Shown: positions 1-8,214, counted from the stretch's first letter. The stretch: 64,000 bases of DNA from Bacillus sp. 2205SS5-2 (GCF_037024155.1 NZ_JAYKTS010000006.1:90799-154798); one strand, 5' to 3'. The notes: a model not told the origin generated them from the letters alone. A program made the numbers and translations.

Positions 1-55
1 TAAAAGGCGCTTTTGATTGTTCTGATAAACGGGTACCCAACGTCTTTTTTAATCT

Positions 56-772
56 TTAGTTCATTGCATCAGGGGTGGTAAAGTTGTACCGTTTAGCACC
101 ATTGTATTTTGTTAGGTTCAAGCTGTGTACATCATCATCTTTCTTTTCTGTGTTCATTTCTCCATTCGGGTTTTCTGATGTTTCAACATCTCTCCCTTGT
201 GGTGAACTTTCGAGCATTAAGTTCACAACGTCGTCGATTTGATTCATTGATCCTTCTGAAGTAGAATCAAGGGGAGCTAGATTTTCTACATTTTGCATCA
301 GCATAGTATCATCCGTTACGTACACATGATACCATCTAGGGATAACTGATAGAGCAGTTTTCTTCACTTGATCGGCGACATTAAAGCGACTTTTGTCATC
401 TTTAGCGTCCGTATGATAGGCAATTAATACTTCCTCATCTGTTACAAGTGTGGCAGCGTCATTGACCTTTGGTAGTGTAACTGCCAGCTGACTGATAATA
501 TCTGCCATTTCTTCTCTGTTTAAGGAATACAAATTTCCACTGGACATCGTATCGCCTTCAATAGGACTTTTTTGATGCCGAACATATCCGTAATTTGCGG
601 ATTCGCCGGGGACTATATCGCCATTTCTGTTATATATATCTTCACGATCACTGACATTAATTGTATTCCCGTTTTCATGATAGAGCTCCTTATCGTTGGC
701 CAAATTATTAGCGCAACCTGCTCCTAGGATAGTGAAGGATAAAATACCTGCTATAGTCATTGATGTCTTCAA
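56..772 (-). CDS. yutC: YutC-like sporulation lipoprotein (YhcN/YlaJ type)
   Basis: A 238-aa predicted lipoprotein. The N-terminus is a short basic region and a hydrophobic stretch ending in a lipobox (LGAGC), so it should be anchored outside the membrane. The rest is hydrophilic and resembles the YhcN/YlaJ spore lipoprotein family, members of which are made in the forespore and affect germination or outgrowth. I chose the TTG start at 772 because GAGGAGGTG sits seven bases upstream; ATG codons further 5' would place this ribosome site inside the gene. It is divergent from yutD, as in B. subtilis. The exact family role is inferred from resemblance and synteny. Confidence 0.75.
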   Translation of the reverse strand: MKTSMTIAGILSFTILGAGCANNLANDKELYHENGNTINVSDREDIYNRNGDIVPGESANYGYVRHQKSPIEGDTMSSGNLYSLNREEMADIISQLAVTLPKVNDAATLVTDEEVLIAYHTDAKDDKSRFNVADQVKKTALSVIPRWYHVYVTDDTMLMQNVENLAPLDSTSEGSMNQIDDVVNLMLESSPQGRDVETSENPNGEMNTEKKDDDVHSLNLTKYNGAKRYNFTTPDAMN

Positions 773-1107
773 TGTAAGCACCTCCTCACTCATTAGGATG
801 AACATTGTTTTTATTTTTCTACTTAGTAATTAATGGAGAATACGTTATAATTTAAGGAGAGACTAAGGAAACTTAGAAAAAAGAATAATTAGGCATGGCA
901 AAATTATTTTACATATCCCAAGTAAATCACTATTGGGATTAAAATGAATTTTTTTATGGTGGCAAGCGAGGTCAGGTCTATAAGTTTTTTCGTTCTATTC
1001 CTTACTTTATACTTAGAAATGAAACGTTGATAGGAAAAGAGCACGAAGTCATAAACGTAGAATTTTACTCCTATTCAAAAAGAAACATTAGCAGCCAATA
1101 ATAAAAG

Positions 1108-1228
1108 AGCAGTTTTCGCAAAGTTTGTGGCTTTTCGGATTCGTCTGTTTTTGATAGAAATCAACAGTGAAATGAAGCATTGAATCAATAATCAGATAAA
1201 TTAGCCACAATGTATACGAAAAGAGCCT
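1108..1228 (+). repeat. dispersed repeat A, internally shortened copy
   Basis: Left end GCAGTTTTCGCAAAGTTTG and right end GTATACGAAAAGAGCCT present; about 45 bp of the interior (the TTCGGGGCATC block) is missing. Lies 32 bp before yutD. Confidence 0.85.
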
Positions 1229-1260
1229 AAAGAAAAGATGGCAAGAGAGAGGTGAACAAG

Positions 1261-1539
1261 ATGATTGAAGTGAATAAAATAAATTATGAGATTTTGAAAG
1301 AATATCGCGAAGGATATGATGATGAAGCATTTAAGGCTCGTTACAGTGATATTTTAACAAAATATGATTATATTGTAGGCGATTGGGGATACGGGCAATT
1401 GAGATTGAAAGGTTTTTTTGAAGATCAAAATCAAAAATCATCCTTTGATAGTAAAATCTCCACCCTAGAAGATTATTTATTTGAATACTGTAATTTTGGA
1501 TGTGCCTATTTCGTATTAAAGAAAATAAAAAGCAAGTAA
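1261..1539 (+). CDS. yutD: YutD family protein (DUF1027)
   Basis: A 92-aa acidic soluble protein of unknown function. The stretch RYSDILTKYDYIVGDWGYGQ and the terminal YLFEYCNFGCAYFVLK are the hallmark of the YutD family, highly conserved in Firmicutes. The ATG at 1261 is preceded by GAGAGGTG with six bases spacing; a GTG nine bases earlier is less likely. Two cysteines near the C-terminus are conserved but no catalytic motif is known. A strong hairpin terminator overlaps the stop codon, so it is probably transcribed alone. Confidence 0.88.
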   Translation: MIEVNKINYEILKEYREGYDDEAFKARYSDILTKYDYIVGDWGYGQLRLKGFFEDQNQKSSFDSKISTLEDYLFEYCNFGCAYFVLKKIKSK

Positions 1540-1563
1540 GGTCATTGACCTTACTTGTTTTTT
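1533..1563 (+). terminator. yutD intrinsic terminator
   Basis: Twelve-base-pair perfect stem (arms CAAGTAAGGTCA and its complement) followed by a T run. It lies between the converging ends of yutD and the small minus-strand gene ending at 1562, so it may act in both directions. Confidence 0.85.
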
Positions 1564-1825
1564 AATGGTCAGGATCATCATGAGTGGGATGAGCACCGTC
1601 CATTTGCCTTGGTAGGTCTTGGTGAAGCCCTTTAAACTCATAATTAAATGCACTATAATATCTTAGTCCTGTTTTCCAAGGAGTTGTTTTGTTTTCCACT
1701 AGCATATGCTTACCACGAGGACTACCGTACGCACCCTCAGGTAATTGTTCGGGAAGTAAAAAATTTCTTTGCGCCTCTACATTGGAGAAATCATGATACT
1801 CTTCTTCGTCTGAAAATGAATTCAT
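1562..1825 (-). CDS. small hydrophilic hypothetical protein
   Basis: An 87-aa soluble, charged protein with no signal peptide or membrane segment. It starts at an ATG with AAAGGAGGGC five bases upstream. Visible features are a proline- and glycine-containing middle (PEGAYGSPRGKH) and a His/Asp-rich C-terminus (AHPTHDDPDH). I do not recognise a named domain with certainty; similar short cytosolic proteins occur beside yutC/yutD in other Bacillaceae as far as I recall. Function unknown. Confidence 0.6.
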   Translation of the reverse strand: MNSFSDEEEYHDFSNVEAQRNFLLPEQLPEGAYGSPRGKHMLVENKTTPWKTGLRYYSAFNYEFKGLHQDLPRQMDGAHPTHDDPDH

Positions 1826-1918
1826 TTATAGCCCTCCTTTCTTCTAGTATGGAAAGAGGAGAGGGATTCATACAGCAAACTTGTTTAAGTTGACAGAAAT
1901 GAGGAAGGAGGGATATTG

Positions 1919-2185
1919 TTAAATGATTTCAGTTAAAAAAGAACGGAGCTCATCGCCTTCATCGCTTGAAAGCTTAAAAACCTGCTCTAAGTAATCGGGC
2001 TCCTCTAAGTCATCTGAACCAATAATAGCAAAACGTCCACCTTGAATATCGAGCACGAGTTTTTTACCATAATAGCGGTCAGAGGTCATAATGGCTAAGT
2101 CATATCGCGAGCTTTCACCCATGAAGCTAACGAAGCGGGTTTTGGTCTCTTCCATATCATCATACAAGAAAAATCGATCATTCAT
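1919..2185 (-). CDS. DUF3055 family protein (SAV0927-like)
   Basis: An 88-aa acidic protein matching the DUF3055 family. The diagnostic runs are RFFLYDDMEETKTRFVSFMG at the N-terminus and GKKLVLDIQGGRFAIIGSDD in the middle. No catalytic residues are apparent and no function is established for the family. The upstream ribosome site is modest (GAAAGGCTGG). It stands alone between the 1562-1825 gene and yutE. Confidence 0.85.
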   Translation of the reverse strand: MNDRFFLYDDMEETKTRFVSFMGESSRYDLAIMTSDRYYGKKLVLDIQGGRFAIIGSDDLEEPDYLEQVFKLSSDEGDELRSFLTEII

Positions 2186-2291
2186 TATTAAATCCAGCCT
2201 TTCTTTGTCACATTTCTTCTACATCCTATCATATCAGAAAAAGGTTATTGAAGCTTTTTTGTGCTAAAATAAGAAATGAGAATTTTAAGGA

Positions 2292-2455
2292 AGGCTCTTT
2301 GCGTCTACATCGTTTTTATTTCATTTTAACTTAGATGGAATTCTCCATATAGTTGTTGAATTCCAGCAAAAATAGAGGTAAAGATGCTCCGAAACAGAGC
2401 TATATCAAAGTGTATAGACAGGTATGAAAAATAATAAACGTTGCGAAAACAACCT
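2292..2455 (-). repeat. dispersed repeat A, full-length
   Basis: Full-length copy in reverse orientation ending 21 bp before the yutE start; its end overlaps the region that should hold the yutE promoter. Confidence 0.85.
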
Positions 2456-2476
2456 TAAGGAAAGAAGGGTATTTAC

Positions 2477-2914
2477 GTGTATTTTGTTGATAGAGAAAAA
2501 ATAGAGGAAATGCTGACATTTATGGATCAACAATTAGCTCAAATACAAGCATATCCAGAAATCTCGACTCCACTTCAACAGGCGGCGATTGAACGATGGA
2601 CTCACATCGTAATTGAAGCAATTTTAGATGTTGGAAATAGTATGATTGATGGATTTATTATGCGCGATCCCGGTAGCTATGAGGATATTGTCGAGATCTT
2701 AACGGATGAAAAAGTTATTACAGAAGCGATGTCTGCTGAGTTAAAGCGGATTGTTTCTTACCGGAAAATGCTTGTACAACAATATACTAAGGTGGATCAT
2801 GAATTAATTCTTAAGCATTTTCACCAGCATATGCAAACGTTAACTTCATTTTCAACAAATGTCAGAGAGTATTTAACTCATGAGCTTGGACCTGTTTCAG
2901 CTTTCCGAAATTAA
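2477..2914 (+). CDS. yutE: YutE, DUF86/HepT-like HEPN protein with degenerate motif
   Basis: A 145-aa helical protein of the DUF86 (HepT-like HEPN) family. The GTG start at 2477 follows GGAAAGAAGGG at good spacing. In HepT toxins an RX4HXY motif forms the RNase site, and its Tyr is the residue AMPylated by the MntA antitoxin. Here the equivalent segment is R96-KMLV-Q101-Q-Y103, so the histidine is glutamine, and no nucleotidyltransferase antitoxin gene is adjacent. It is therefore probably not an active toxin but a housekeeping derivative. The position between yutD and yutF matches B. subtilis. Confidence 0.82.
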   Translation: MYFVDREKIEEMLTFMDQQLAQIQAYPEISTPLQQAAIERWTHIVIEAILDVGNSMIDGFIMRDPGSYEDIVEILTDEKVITEAMSAELKRIVSYRKMLVQQYTKVDHELILKHFHQHMQTLTSFSTNVREYLTHELGPVSAFRN

Positions 2915-2921
2915 GGTAATG

Positions 2922-2948
2922 AACGCTTTCGTTATGAAAGCGTTTTTA
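2922..2948 (+). terminator. yutE terminator
   Basis: Nine-base-pair stem AACGCTTTC/GAAAGCGTT with a GTTAT loop and a following T tract, eight bases after the yutE stop. Confidence 0.85.
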
Positions 2949-2958
2949 TTATAAATTA

Positions 2959-3141
2959 AGGCTATTTTCGCAAAGTTTGTGTCTTTTCGAATAAGAAGGA
3001 ATCCCGTGACTTGTATGATTTCGTTCTCTTTTCCTAATGAAAAATTCTTCATTTCTAGATAAATAGGAAGAAATCAATCGAAAAAACTCTACTGCCTGTT
3101 TTTTCTTTGTGTCAAGAGCAAAATAGCATACGAAAAGAGCC
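2959..3141 (+). repeat. dispersed repeat, subtype B
   Basis: Same ends (AGGCTATTTTCGCAAAG, ACGAAAAGAGCC) as repeat A but an unrelated interior shared with 49693-49862 (TGACTTGTATGA, CTCTTTTCCTAA, GCCTGTTTTTTCTTTGTG). Confidence 0.85.
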
Positions 3142-3262
3142 AATAAAAAAGAATGAAATTTTTTGGTTTTTTTCTGGGTGACAGAAGCAACAATAACTAT
3201 GAGTAAAATTCTATTAAAAGAGTATATCCCTATTTCTGGGATTATTTGAGAGGAAGAAGAAC

Positions 3263-4027
3263 ATGAAACATTATCAAGGGTATTTAATTGATTTAGACGG
3301 AACGATGTATCGCGGTAAAGAAAAAATTGAAGAAGCGGGGGATTTTGTTCATCGATTAAAAGACAAAGGAATTCCCTATTTGTTTGTCACAAATAACTCA
3401 TCTAGAAGGCCGGAGCAAGTAGCAGAGAAACTATGTAAATTTGATATTCCTACAGAACCAAATCAAGTGTTCACCACTTCAATGGCAACTGCCAATTACA
3501 TGGCAACCAAAAAACCAGGTGGAACAGCATATATTATAGGAGAAGAGGGCATCCGTTCTGCTGTGGAATCAAAAGGACTAACGATTGTTGATGAACATCC
3601 TGATTATGTGGTTGTCGGCATTGATCGTGGGATTACGTATGAAAAGTTGGCTCTCGCTTGTTTAGGAGTTCGAAATGGCGCAACGTTTATTTCAACGAAT
3701 GGTGATATCGCTATCCCGACTGAACGTGGTCTCCTTCCTGGGAATGGATCACTAACATCGGTTGTTACGGTTTCAACACAAACACAGCCAATTTTCATTG
3801 GGAAACCGGAAGCGATTATTATGGAGCAGGCGTTAAAAGTACTGGATGTACCAAAAGAGAATGCTATCATGGTGGGAGATAACTACGACACCGATATTTT
3901 AGCTGGAATCCGAACTGGGATGGATACGTTACTCGTTCATACAGGAGTGACAACAAAAGAAATTCTCACCCAAAAAGATATTCAACCAACCTACACTATT
4001 CATTCTTTAAGTGAATGGAAAGTCTAG
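3263..4027 (+). CDS. yutF: YutF, HAD-IIA (NagD-like) sugar phosphatase
   Basis: A 254-aa cytoplasmic HAD-superfamily phosphatase of subclass IIA, the usual length. Motif I is DLDGTMYRG (D10 nucleophile, D12 acid/base), motif II is VTNNSS (residues 42-47), the motif III lysine lies in FIGKPEA and motif IV is MVGDNYDTDI. The large C2-type cap lies between motifs II and III. Family members hydrolyse p-nitrophenyl phosphate and sugar or nucleotide monophosphates; the natural substrate is not determinable here. GAGGAAGAAGAAC precedes the ATG. Position between yutE and yutG is syntenic with B. subtilis. Confidence 0.92.
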   Translation: MKHYQGYLIDLDGTMYRGKEKIEEAGDFVHRLKDKGIPYLFVTNNSSRRPEQVAEKLCKFDIPTEPNQVFTTSMATANYMATKKPGGTAYIIGEEGIRSAVESKGLTIVDEHPDYVVVGIDRGITYEKLALACLGVRNGATFISTNGDIAIPTERGLLPGNGSLTSVVTVSTQTQPIFIGKPEAIIMEQALKVLDVPKENAIMVGDNYDTDILAGIRTGMDTLLVHTGVTTKEILTQKDIQPTYTIHSLSEWKV

Positions 4028-4045
4028 TCAGTATGCATATTTCCT

Positions 4046-4084
4046 AAATCAAAAAGCAATCCTTTGGGGATTGCTTTTTGATTT
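4046..4084 (+). terminator. yutF terminator
   Basis: Seventeen-base-pair perfect stem centred on a TTTGG loop (arms start AAATCAAAAAGCAATCC), about 20 bases after yutF. Confidence 0.88.
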
Positions 4085-4146
4085 GGTTCTTAAAGGTGTA
4101 GAACGGTTTAGGGAGAGGTTTTATCGTCTCTCTATCCCTATACTTC

Positions 4147-4177
4147 AAAAAGGACCGTCTCAAAGACGGTTCTTTTT
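4147..4177. terminator. hairpin between yutF and yutG
   Basis: Thirteen-base-pair stem with one wobble (AAAAAGGACCGTC / GACGGTTCTTTTT). With A-rich and T-rich outer arms it can act in either direction and would serve the convergent yutG on the minus strand. Confidence 0.7.
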
Positions 4178-4190
4178 GGAGATAAATGCT

Positions 4191-4688
4191 CTATTCCACA
4201 TGAGCAAGTCGATGTGCTAACCTCGACGAAGCAGCTGCAGCGATGGCACCGACAATATCATCTAAAAAAGTATGACATTGTTTTGACGATTTATCATTGA
4301 GTTTCTCTAATATTCCTGGCTTTAACTTATCGATGTAGCCAAAATTGGTAAATCCAATGGAACCATATACATTAACGATGGAAAAGGCTAGTACTTCATC
4401 TACGCCATATAAACCCTCGTCAACGGCAATGATTGATTGAAGTGGTTCTTCTAATAACCCTTTTTCACATAACCGATCAAGTTGAATCCCTGTTAAAATG
4501 GCGTTTTGTACTTCCCGTTTCCTAAGGACACGTTCGACGTTGTGTACACAATCGGCCATATCTAGGTTAGGATGGTACTTTTTTTGGAGAAACATCACAA
4601 GATCAGCAATATCTTGAATTTCTACTCCTCGTTCGTGTAGCCATTTTCTTGCTGTTTCTTCGGATAGATGCATTTTGCTCTCACTCAT
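4191..4688 (-). CDS. yutG: YutG, PgpA-family phosphatase-like protein
   Basis: A 165-aa protein of the phosphatidylglycerophosphatase A-related family. The C-terminal part holds the family signature DDIVGAIAAAASSRLAH, with earlier VDEGLYGVDEVLAFS. Unlike E. coli PgpA it has no convincing membrane helices, typical of the soluble YutG type. The start is the ATG at 4688, six bases from AAGGTG; in-frame ATG 4691 and GTG 4697 lie too close to that site. True substrate is uncertain. Confidence 0.82.
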   Translation of the reverse strand: MSESKMHLSEETARKWLHERGVEIQDIADLVMFLQKKYHPNLDMADCVHNVERVLRKREVQNAILTGIQLDRLCEKGLLEEPLQSIIAVDEGLYGVDEVLAFSIVNVYGSIGFTNFGYIDKLKPGILEKLNDKSSKQCHTFLDDIVGAIAAAASSRLAHRLAHVE

Positions 4689-4725
4689 CATATTCACCTT
4701 TTCTTTCTATAGTAGTCTTTCTATT

Positions 4726-4854
4726 AGGCTGTTTTCGTAAAAAATGTTGCTTTTCGTAGCCTCTCTTCGCATATGTTTGTACAAAATCCATACTAGTATG
4801 GAATATTCCACCGAGTAGTAGGTTAAATAGCATTGAGGTATACGGAAAGATCCT
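4726..4854 (+). repeat. dispersed repeat A, shortened and diverged
   Basis: AGGCTGTTTTCGTAAAAAATGTTGC left end; right end decayed (ACGGAAAGATCCT). Lies in the 520-bp yutG-yutH gap. Confidence 0.75.
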
Positions 4855-4901
4855 TCTATTACGTACGAAAATGAAAGGTCTACATTTTATCCCTCACTAA
4901 T

Positions 4902-5045
4902 AACTGTTTTCGCAGTAGTATTTATTCTGTTAAAAAGATAGGAATTGGGGCATCTTTTCGTCTTTTTTTGAACGAAATCAATACCATAATGGAGAATTCC
5001 ATCGATAATTAAGTTAAATCGCAACAATGGATACGAAAAGAGCCT
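4902..5045 (+). repeat. dispersed repeat A, full-length but diverged left end
   Basis: Contains GGGGCATCTTTTCGTC and ends GGATACGAAAAGAGCCT. Tandem neighbour of the copy at 4726. Confidence 0.8.
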
Positions 5046-5165
5046 GACTAATTGATTCAAAAACCTCGAATTTATGAAGCTTTATCATAACTAGATTTAG
5101 TACTATTCCCTTTTTTCCCTAATTTGAAACGATTTATTCATGAAGTTGGTTAAGCTCGGTAGGTT

Positions 5166-5185
5166 TACTACATATATATGTAGTA
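5166..5185. promoter_or_regulatory. 20-bp perfect palindrome upstream of yutH
   Basis: TACTACATATATATGTAGTA is a perfect palindrome ending about 23 bases before the yutH start. It could be an operator or overlap the promoter. The CATATATA core also loosely resembles mother-cell sigma factor -10 elements, but no matching -35 is clear. Confidence 0.4.
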
Positions 5186-5207
5186 AGGGCTACAAAAAAG
5201 GGGTGAT

Positions 5208-6215
5208 GTGTTGCAAGAAATACTAAACCAATATTTCGGTATTCAGGCTCAACAAAGTATAAAAGATGGGGGATATGAGCGGTATATTCGAAATGGCGTA
5301 CTATATACTATTGTCAATGTGACCAATGTGGAACAAGAATACTTGGTGGAATTGTATCAGATGGCACAGCATTTGAGTGAGCGTGGCGACAAATACGTAT
5401 CTTCCTTTGTGCAAGCAAAAGAAGAAAAGTTCTTGATCACTCATGATGAACAAGATTATGTATTGTTGCAAAACCAACAATTGCAGCCTCCACGTGAAAA
5501 AAGGCTAGGGAGAAAACTAGCGAAGTTTCACGAACGAGGTCGGACTATTCCGGACAAAATAACGTACAATAGTCGGATTGGTGAATGGAAAGGGTTGTGG
5601 GAGAAGCGGCTAGATCAAATGGAGAAAGCCTGCTATGATATGGTTCAGCGAGAACCGAATGATGACTTCGAACGAATGCTTATCGATGCGTTTCCATATT
5701 ATTTAGGCTTAGCTGAAAATGGCATTCAATATTTGGTGGATACAGAGTTAGATGATGAGCCGACATCAGAAGACGCAGGAACGGTTTGTCATAACCGGTT
5801 TTTAAACAATACTTGGGGAACTCAATACTGGGTACGTTTTCCGTTTGAATGGGTGTTTGATCATTGTAGTCGGGATATTGCAGACTATATTCGTGGGCAA
5901 TATTTGAGTAGAAACCGCACTTTTGGACCAGATGTGCAAAAATTTTCCCAAGAATATGAGTCCGTTTCGAAAATATCTTCGTTTGGCTATCGATTAACCT
6001 ATGCACGTCTTGTGTTTCCTCTTCATTTTTTTGAATGTGTGGAAGAGTATTTTATCTCTGGGTCGGAACAGCGTAGGAATACGTTAGAAGAAAAACTAGC
6101 GAGATATTTAAAGTATTCGGGTGATTACGAACGGTTTTTAGGAAGTTTTTATGAAATAGTAGGGGTGTCAGCAAAGAGCCAATCGCTTCCAAGAATCCAG
6201 TGGTTAACCAAGTAA
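5208..6215 (+). CDS. yutH: YutH, CotS-family spore coat kinase-like protein
   Basis: A 335-aa protein of the CotS/YutH group, spore coat proteins with a degenerate aminoglycoside-phosphotransferase (kinase-like) fold. The N-terminal third carries the small-lobe-like region and LGRKLAKFH, the middle has NRFLNNTWG and the C-terminus SGDYERFLGSFY. The usual catalytic HGD motif is replaced (CHNRF), so enzymatic activity is doubtful. The ribosome site AAAGGGG serves either the GTG at 5208 or, with better spacing, the TTG at 5211. A terminator follows the stop directly, so it is probably monocistronic. The hom-thrC-thrB genes that I recall following yutH in B. subtilis are absent. Confidence 0.85.
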   Translation: MLQEILNQYFGIQAQQSIKDGGYERYIRNGVLYTIVNVTNVEQEYLVELYQMAQHLSERGDKYVSSFVQAKEEKFLITHDEQDYVLLQNQQLQPPREKRLGRKLAKFHERGRTIPDKITYNSRIGEWKGLWEKRLDQMEKACYDMVQREPNDDFERMLIDAFPYYLGLAENGIQYLVDTELDDEPTSEDAGTVCHNRFLNNTWGTQYWVRFPFEWVFDHCSRDIADYIRGQYLSRNRTFGPDVQKFSQEYESVSKISSFGYRLTYARLVFPLHFFECVEEYFISGSEQRRNTLEEKLARYLKYSGDYERFLGSFYEIVGVSAKSQSLPRIQWLTK

Positions 6216-6240
6216 AGGGAGGAGTGATTCTCCCTTTTTT
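6214..6240 (+). terminator. yutH terminator
   Basis: Eight-base-pair stem AAAGGGAG/CTCCCTTT overlapping the yutH stop and followed by T6. Confidence 0.8.
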
Positions 6241-6249
6241 GAATTGTTT

Positions 6250-6290
6250 AGGCTGTTTTCGCAAAGGCACAACCTTTGCGAAAACAGCCT
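6250..6290. repeat. minimal end-to-end hairpin of repeat A
   Basis: AGGCTGTTTTCGCAAAGG and its exact complement separated by CACAA: an 18-bp perfect stem made only of two left ends. It sits 10 bp after the yutH terminator. Confidence 0.92.
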
Positions 6291-6411
6291 AGTACGTAAT
6301 GAATATCGATTTTGAGGAGGGCGGTTCGCAATCGAAATTTGGCCCGCTTCATGAACGAATATTTGCTCGTGTTCTATTAGGTTGTTACAATGCAGGAAAG
6401 AGGAGGATGGG

Positions 6412-7386
6412 ATGATGTGCTTAAAGCCTTTTGTCTATATTACTAGGAAACTGCCAGAGGATGAACTTAGCTTGCTAACCCAGCAATATGAGGTGGAAAT
6501 GTGGAGTGAAGAGGATACCGCTGTTCCTCGAGCGGTCCTATTTGAAAAGGTCGAGAAGGCACAGGCTTTATTAACGATGCTATCTGATCAAGTGGACGAG
6601 GAAGTACTTCAGAGAGGGAAAAAGCTAAAGATTGTGGCAAATATGGCTGTCGGCTATGACAATGTGAATGTCCAAATGGCGGCCAATCAGGGAGTGCTCG
6701 TGACGAATACACCGGATGTATTAACGGAAACAACAGCGGACTTAGTGTTTTCATTAATCTTAATGACCTCGAGAAGAACGATTGAAGCCTCGGACTTACT
6801 CAGAAGAGGGGAGTGGACGAATTGGTCACCCTTCATGCTAGCAGGGGCTGACGTTCACCATAAAACAATCGGAATTTTTGGGATGGGGGAAATTGGCCAA
6901 GCAGTTGCTCATCGCGCAAGAGGCTTTCATATGAAAATCATTTATCATAATCGTAAGTCAATTCCCGAGGAAGAAGAACGTCTATGCGCTTCATTTGTTT
7001 CCTTTTCAGAGCTATTAGAACAAGCGGATTTTGTCGTTTGTTTAGCGCCCCTTACAGCCGAAACAAGGGGGGTTTTTGGAGAAAAGGAATTTAAAGCAAT
7101 GAAAAAAAGTGCAATTTTTATTAATGCCGCGAGAGGAGCCATTGTGAAGGAATCCGAACTGATTACGGCGCTGAAAAACAATGACATTGCTGGGGCGGGG
7201 TTAGATGTATTTGAGCGAGAACCTATCGGCAGTGAGCATCCACTCGTAGCGCTTTCAAATGTTGTCCTCTTACCACATATCGGAAGTGCGACAGAAGAAA
7301 CACGTCGAGGAATGATGCGACTTTGTGTGCAGAATATTCACCGCGTCCTTGATGGTGAAAAGCCGTTGAATGTAGTTCACCCTTGA
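6412..7386 (+). CDS. D-2-hydroxyacid dehydrogenase (glyoxylate/hydroxypyruvate reductase type)
   Basis: A 324-aa NAD(P)-dependent dehydrogenase of the D-isomer 2-hydroxyacid family. The Rossmann loop is GMGEIG (157-162) and the catalytic triad is visible as R241 (INAARG), E270 (VFEREP) and H289 (LLPHIGS). Such enzymes reduce 2-keto acids such as glyoxylate, hydroxypyruvate or 2-ketogluconate; which one is used cannot be read from the sequence. ATG 6412 lies five bases after AGGAGG; ATG 6415 is equally possible. It stands alone between yutH and yutI, where I recall threonine genes in B. subtilis. Confidence 0.88.
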   Translation: MMCLKPFVYITRKLPEDELSLLTQQYEVEMWSEEDTAVPRAVLFEKVEKAQALLTMLSDQVDEEVLQRGKKLKIVANMAVGYDNVNVQMAANQGVLVTNTPDVLTETTADLVFSLILMTSRRTIEASDLLRRGEWTNWSPFMLAGADVHHKTIGIFGMGEIGQAVAHRARGFHMKIIYHNRKSIPEEEERLCASFVSFSELLEQADFVVCLAPLTAETRGVFGEKEFKAMKKSAIFINAARGAIVKESELITALKNNDIAGAGLDVFEREPIGSEHPLVALSNVVLLPHIGSATEETRRGMMRLCVQNIHRVLDGEKPLNVVHP

Positions 7387-7478
7387 ATTACATCGGTTAA
7401 AACACTTAGGATATTCCTCTGTTTCGCTCTAATAGCCTTCCGAAAAGACGCCTTGAAGTCTAGCTAATTCAACGTTTT

Positions 7479-7508
7479 GGAAAAGTAACAATCTTTGTGA
7501 AAGCTGCC
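7479..7508 (-). repeat. decayed end of repeat A
   Basis: GAAAAGTAACAATCTTTGTGAAAGCTGCCT is a weak match to the terminal segment in reverse orientation; the gap 7387-7617 holds no gene. Confidence 0.45.
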
Positions 7509-7617
7509 TTGCAAAAAAAATGAAACCGTTCGGTCAGGACGAGGGGTTGAGGAAGAGAGCGAACGCTTGCTGATTGAGTGTCACGAGTGCTTTTTTCAAA
7601 GTGTTTCAAAAGTGCAA

Positions 7618-7650
7618 CAAAAAAGACGTGCCTAAGCACGCCTTGACTTA
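7618..7650 (-). terminator. yutI terminator
   Basis: On the minus strand a GGCGTGC/GCACG stem with a TTAG loop runs into T6, about 70 bases after the yutI stop. Confidence 0.65.
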
Positions 7651-7719
7651 CTTTAATCGAAAAGGTGTTAAAAACACAAATGTCTTTAAACATTCGTGTA
7701 AGGAAACGGCAAATTTCAA

Positions 7720-7956
7720 TTAAAAAACCTGTTCTACTTCAACAACACCAGGAACTTCTTCTAATAAAGCACGCTCAATTCCTGCTTTGAGTGTAATTGT
7801 TGAACTTGGGCAGCTACCGCATGCACCGAGAAGGCGTAATTTTACGATTCCATCTTCAATATCAACAAGCTCACAATCCCCACCATCACGAAGTAGGAAT
7901 GGGCGCAATTTATCTAATACTACTGATACTTGTTCTTTCATTTCTGTTTCAGTCAT
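7720..7956 (-). CDS. yutI: YutI, NifU C-terminal-domain Fe-S protein
   Basis: A 78-aa NifU-like protein consisting only of the C-terminal Fe-S domain. The CxxC pair is in GACGSCPSS, preceded by [19 protein letters not shown]. It is thought to act as a carrier or scaffold for [4Fe-4S] clusters delivered to target enzymes, which fits the nearby erpA gene. The ATG at 7956 follows AAAGGAG with nine bases spacing. Length is normal for the stand-alone family. Confidence 0.92.
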   Translation of the reverse strand: MTETEMKEQVSVVLDKLRPFLLRDGGDCELVDIEDGIVKLRLLGACGSCPSSTITLKAGIERALLEEVPGVVEVEQVF

Positions 7957-8032
7957 ATTTATCGACTCCTTTCCTTGCTCTCTTTATTATAATAATTATT
8001 GCGAAAAAAATCTATCATTCCTTCTTAATTAA

Positions 8033-8192
8033 AGGATCTTTTCGGATCCATTGTTGTTATTTCATCTAAGTTTAGGTGGAATTACCCATTTTGCTGTTGA
8101 TTTCCATAAAAATAGACGAAAAGATGCCCTGAAACAAAACTATATCAAGATTATGAGCTAGTTCGAAAAGCAACAAACTTGCGACAACAGCC
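8033..8192 (-). repeat. dispersed repeat A, full-length
   Basis: Full-length reverse copy between yutI and yuzD, followed 22 bp later by another copy. Confidence 0.85.
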
Positions 8193-8214
8193 CATTTTAA
8201 TATGGATGTTTTTT

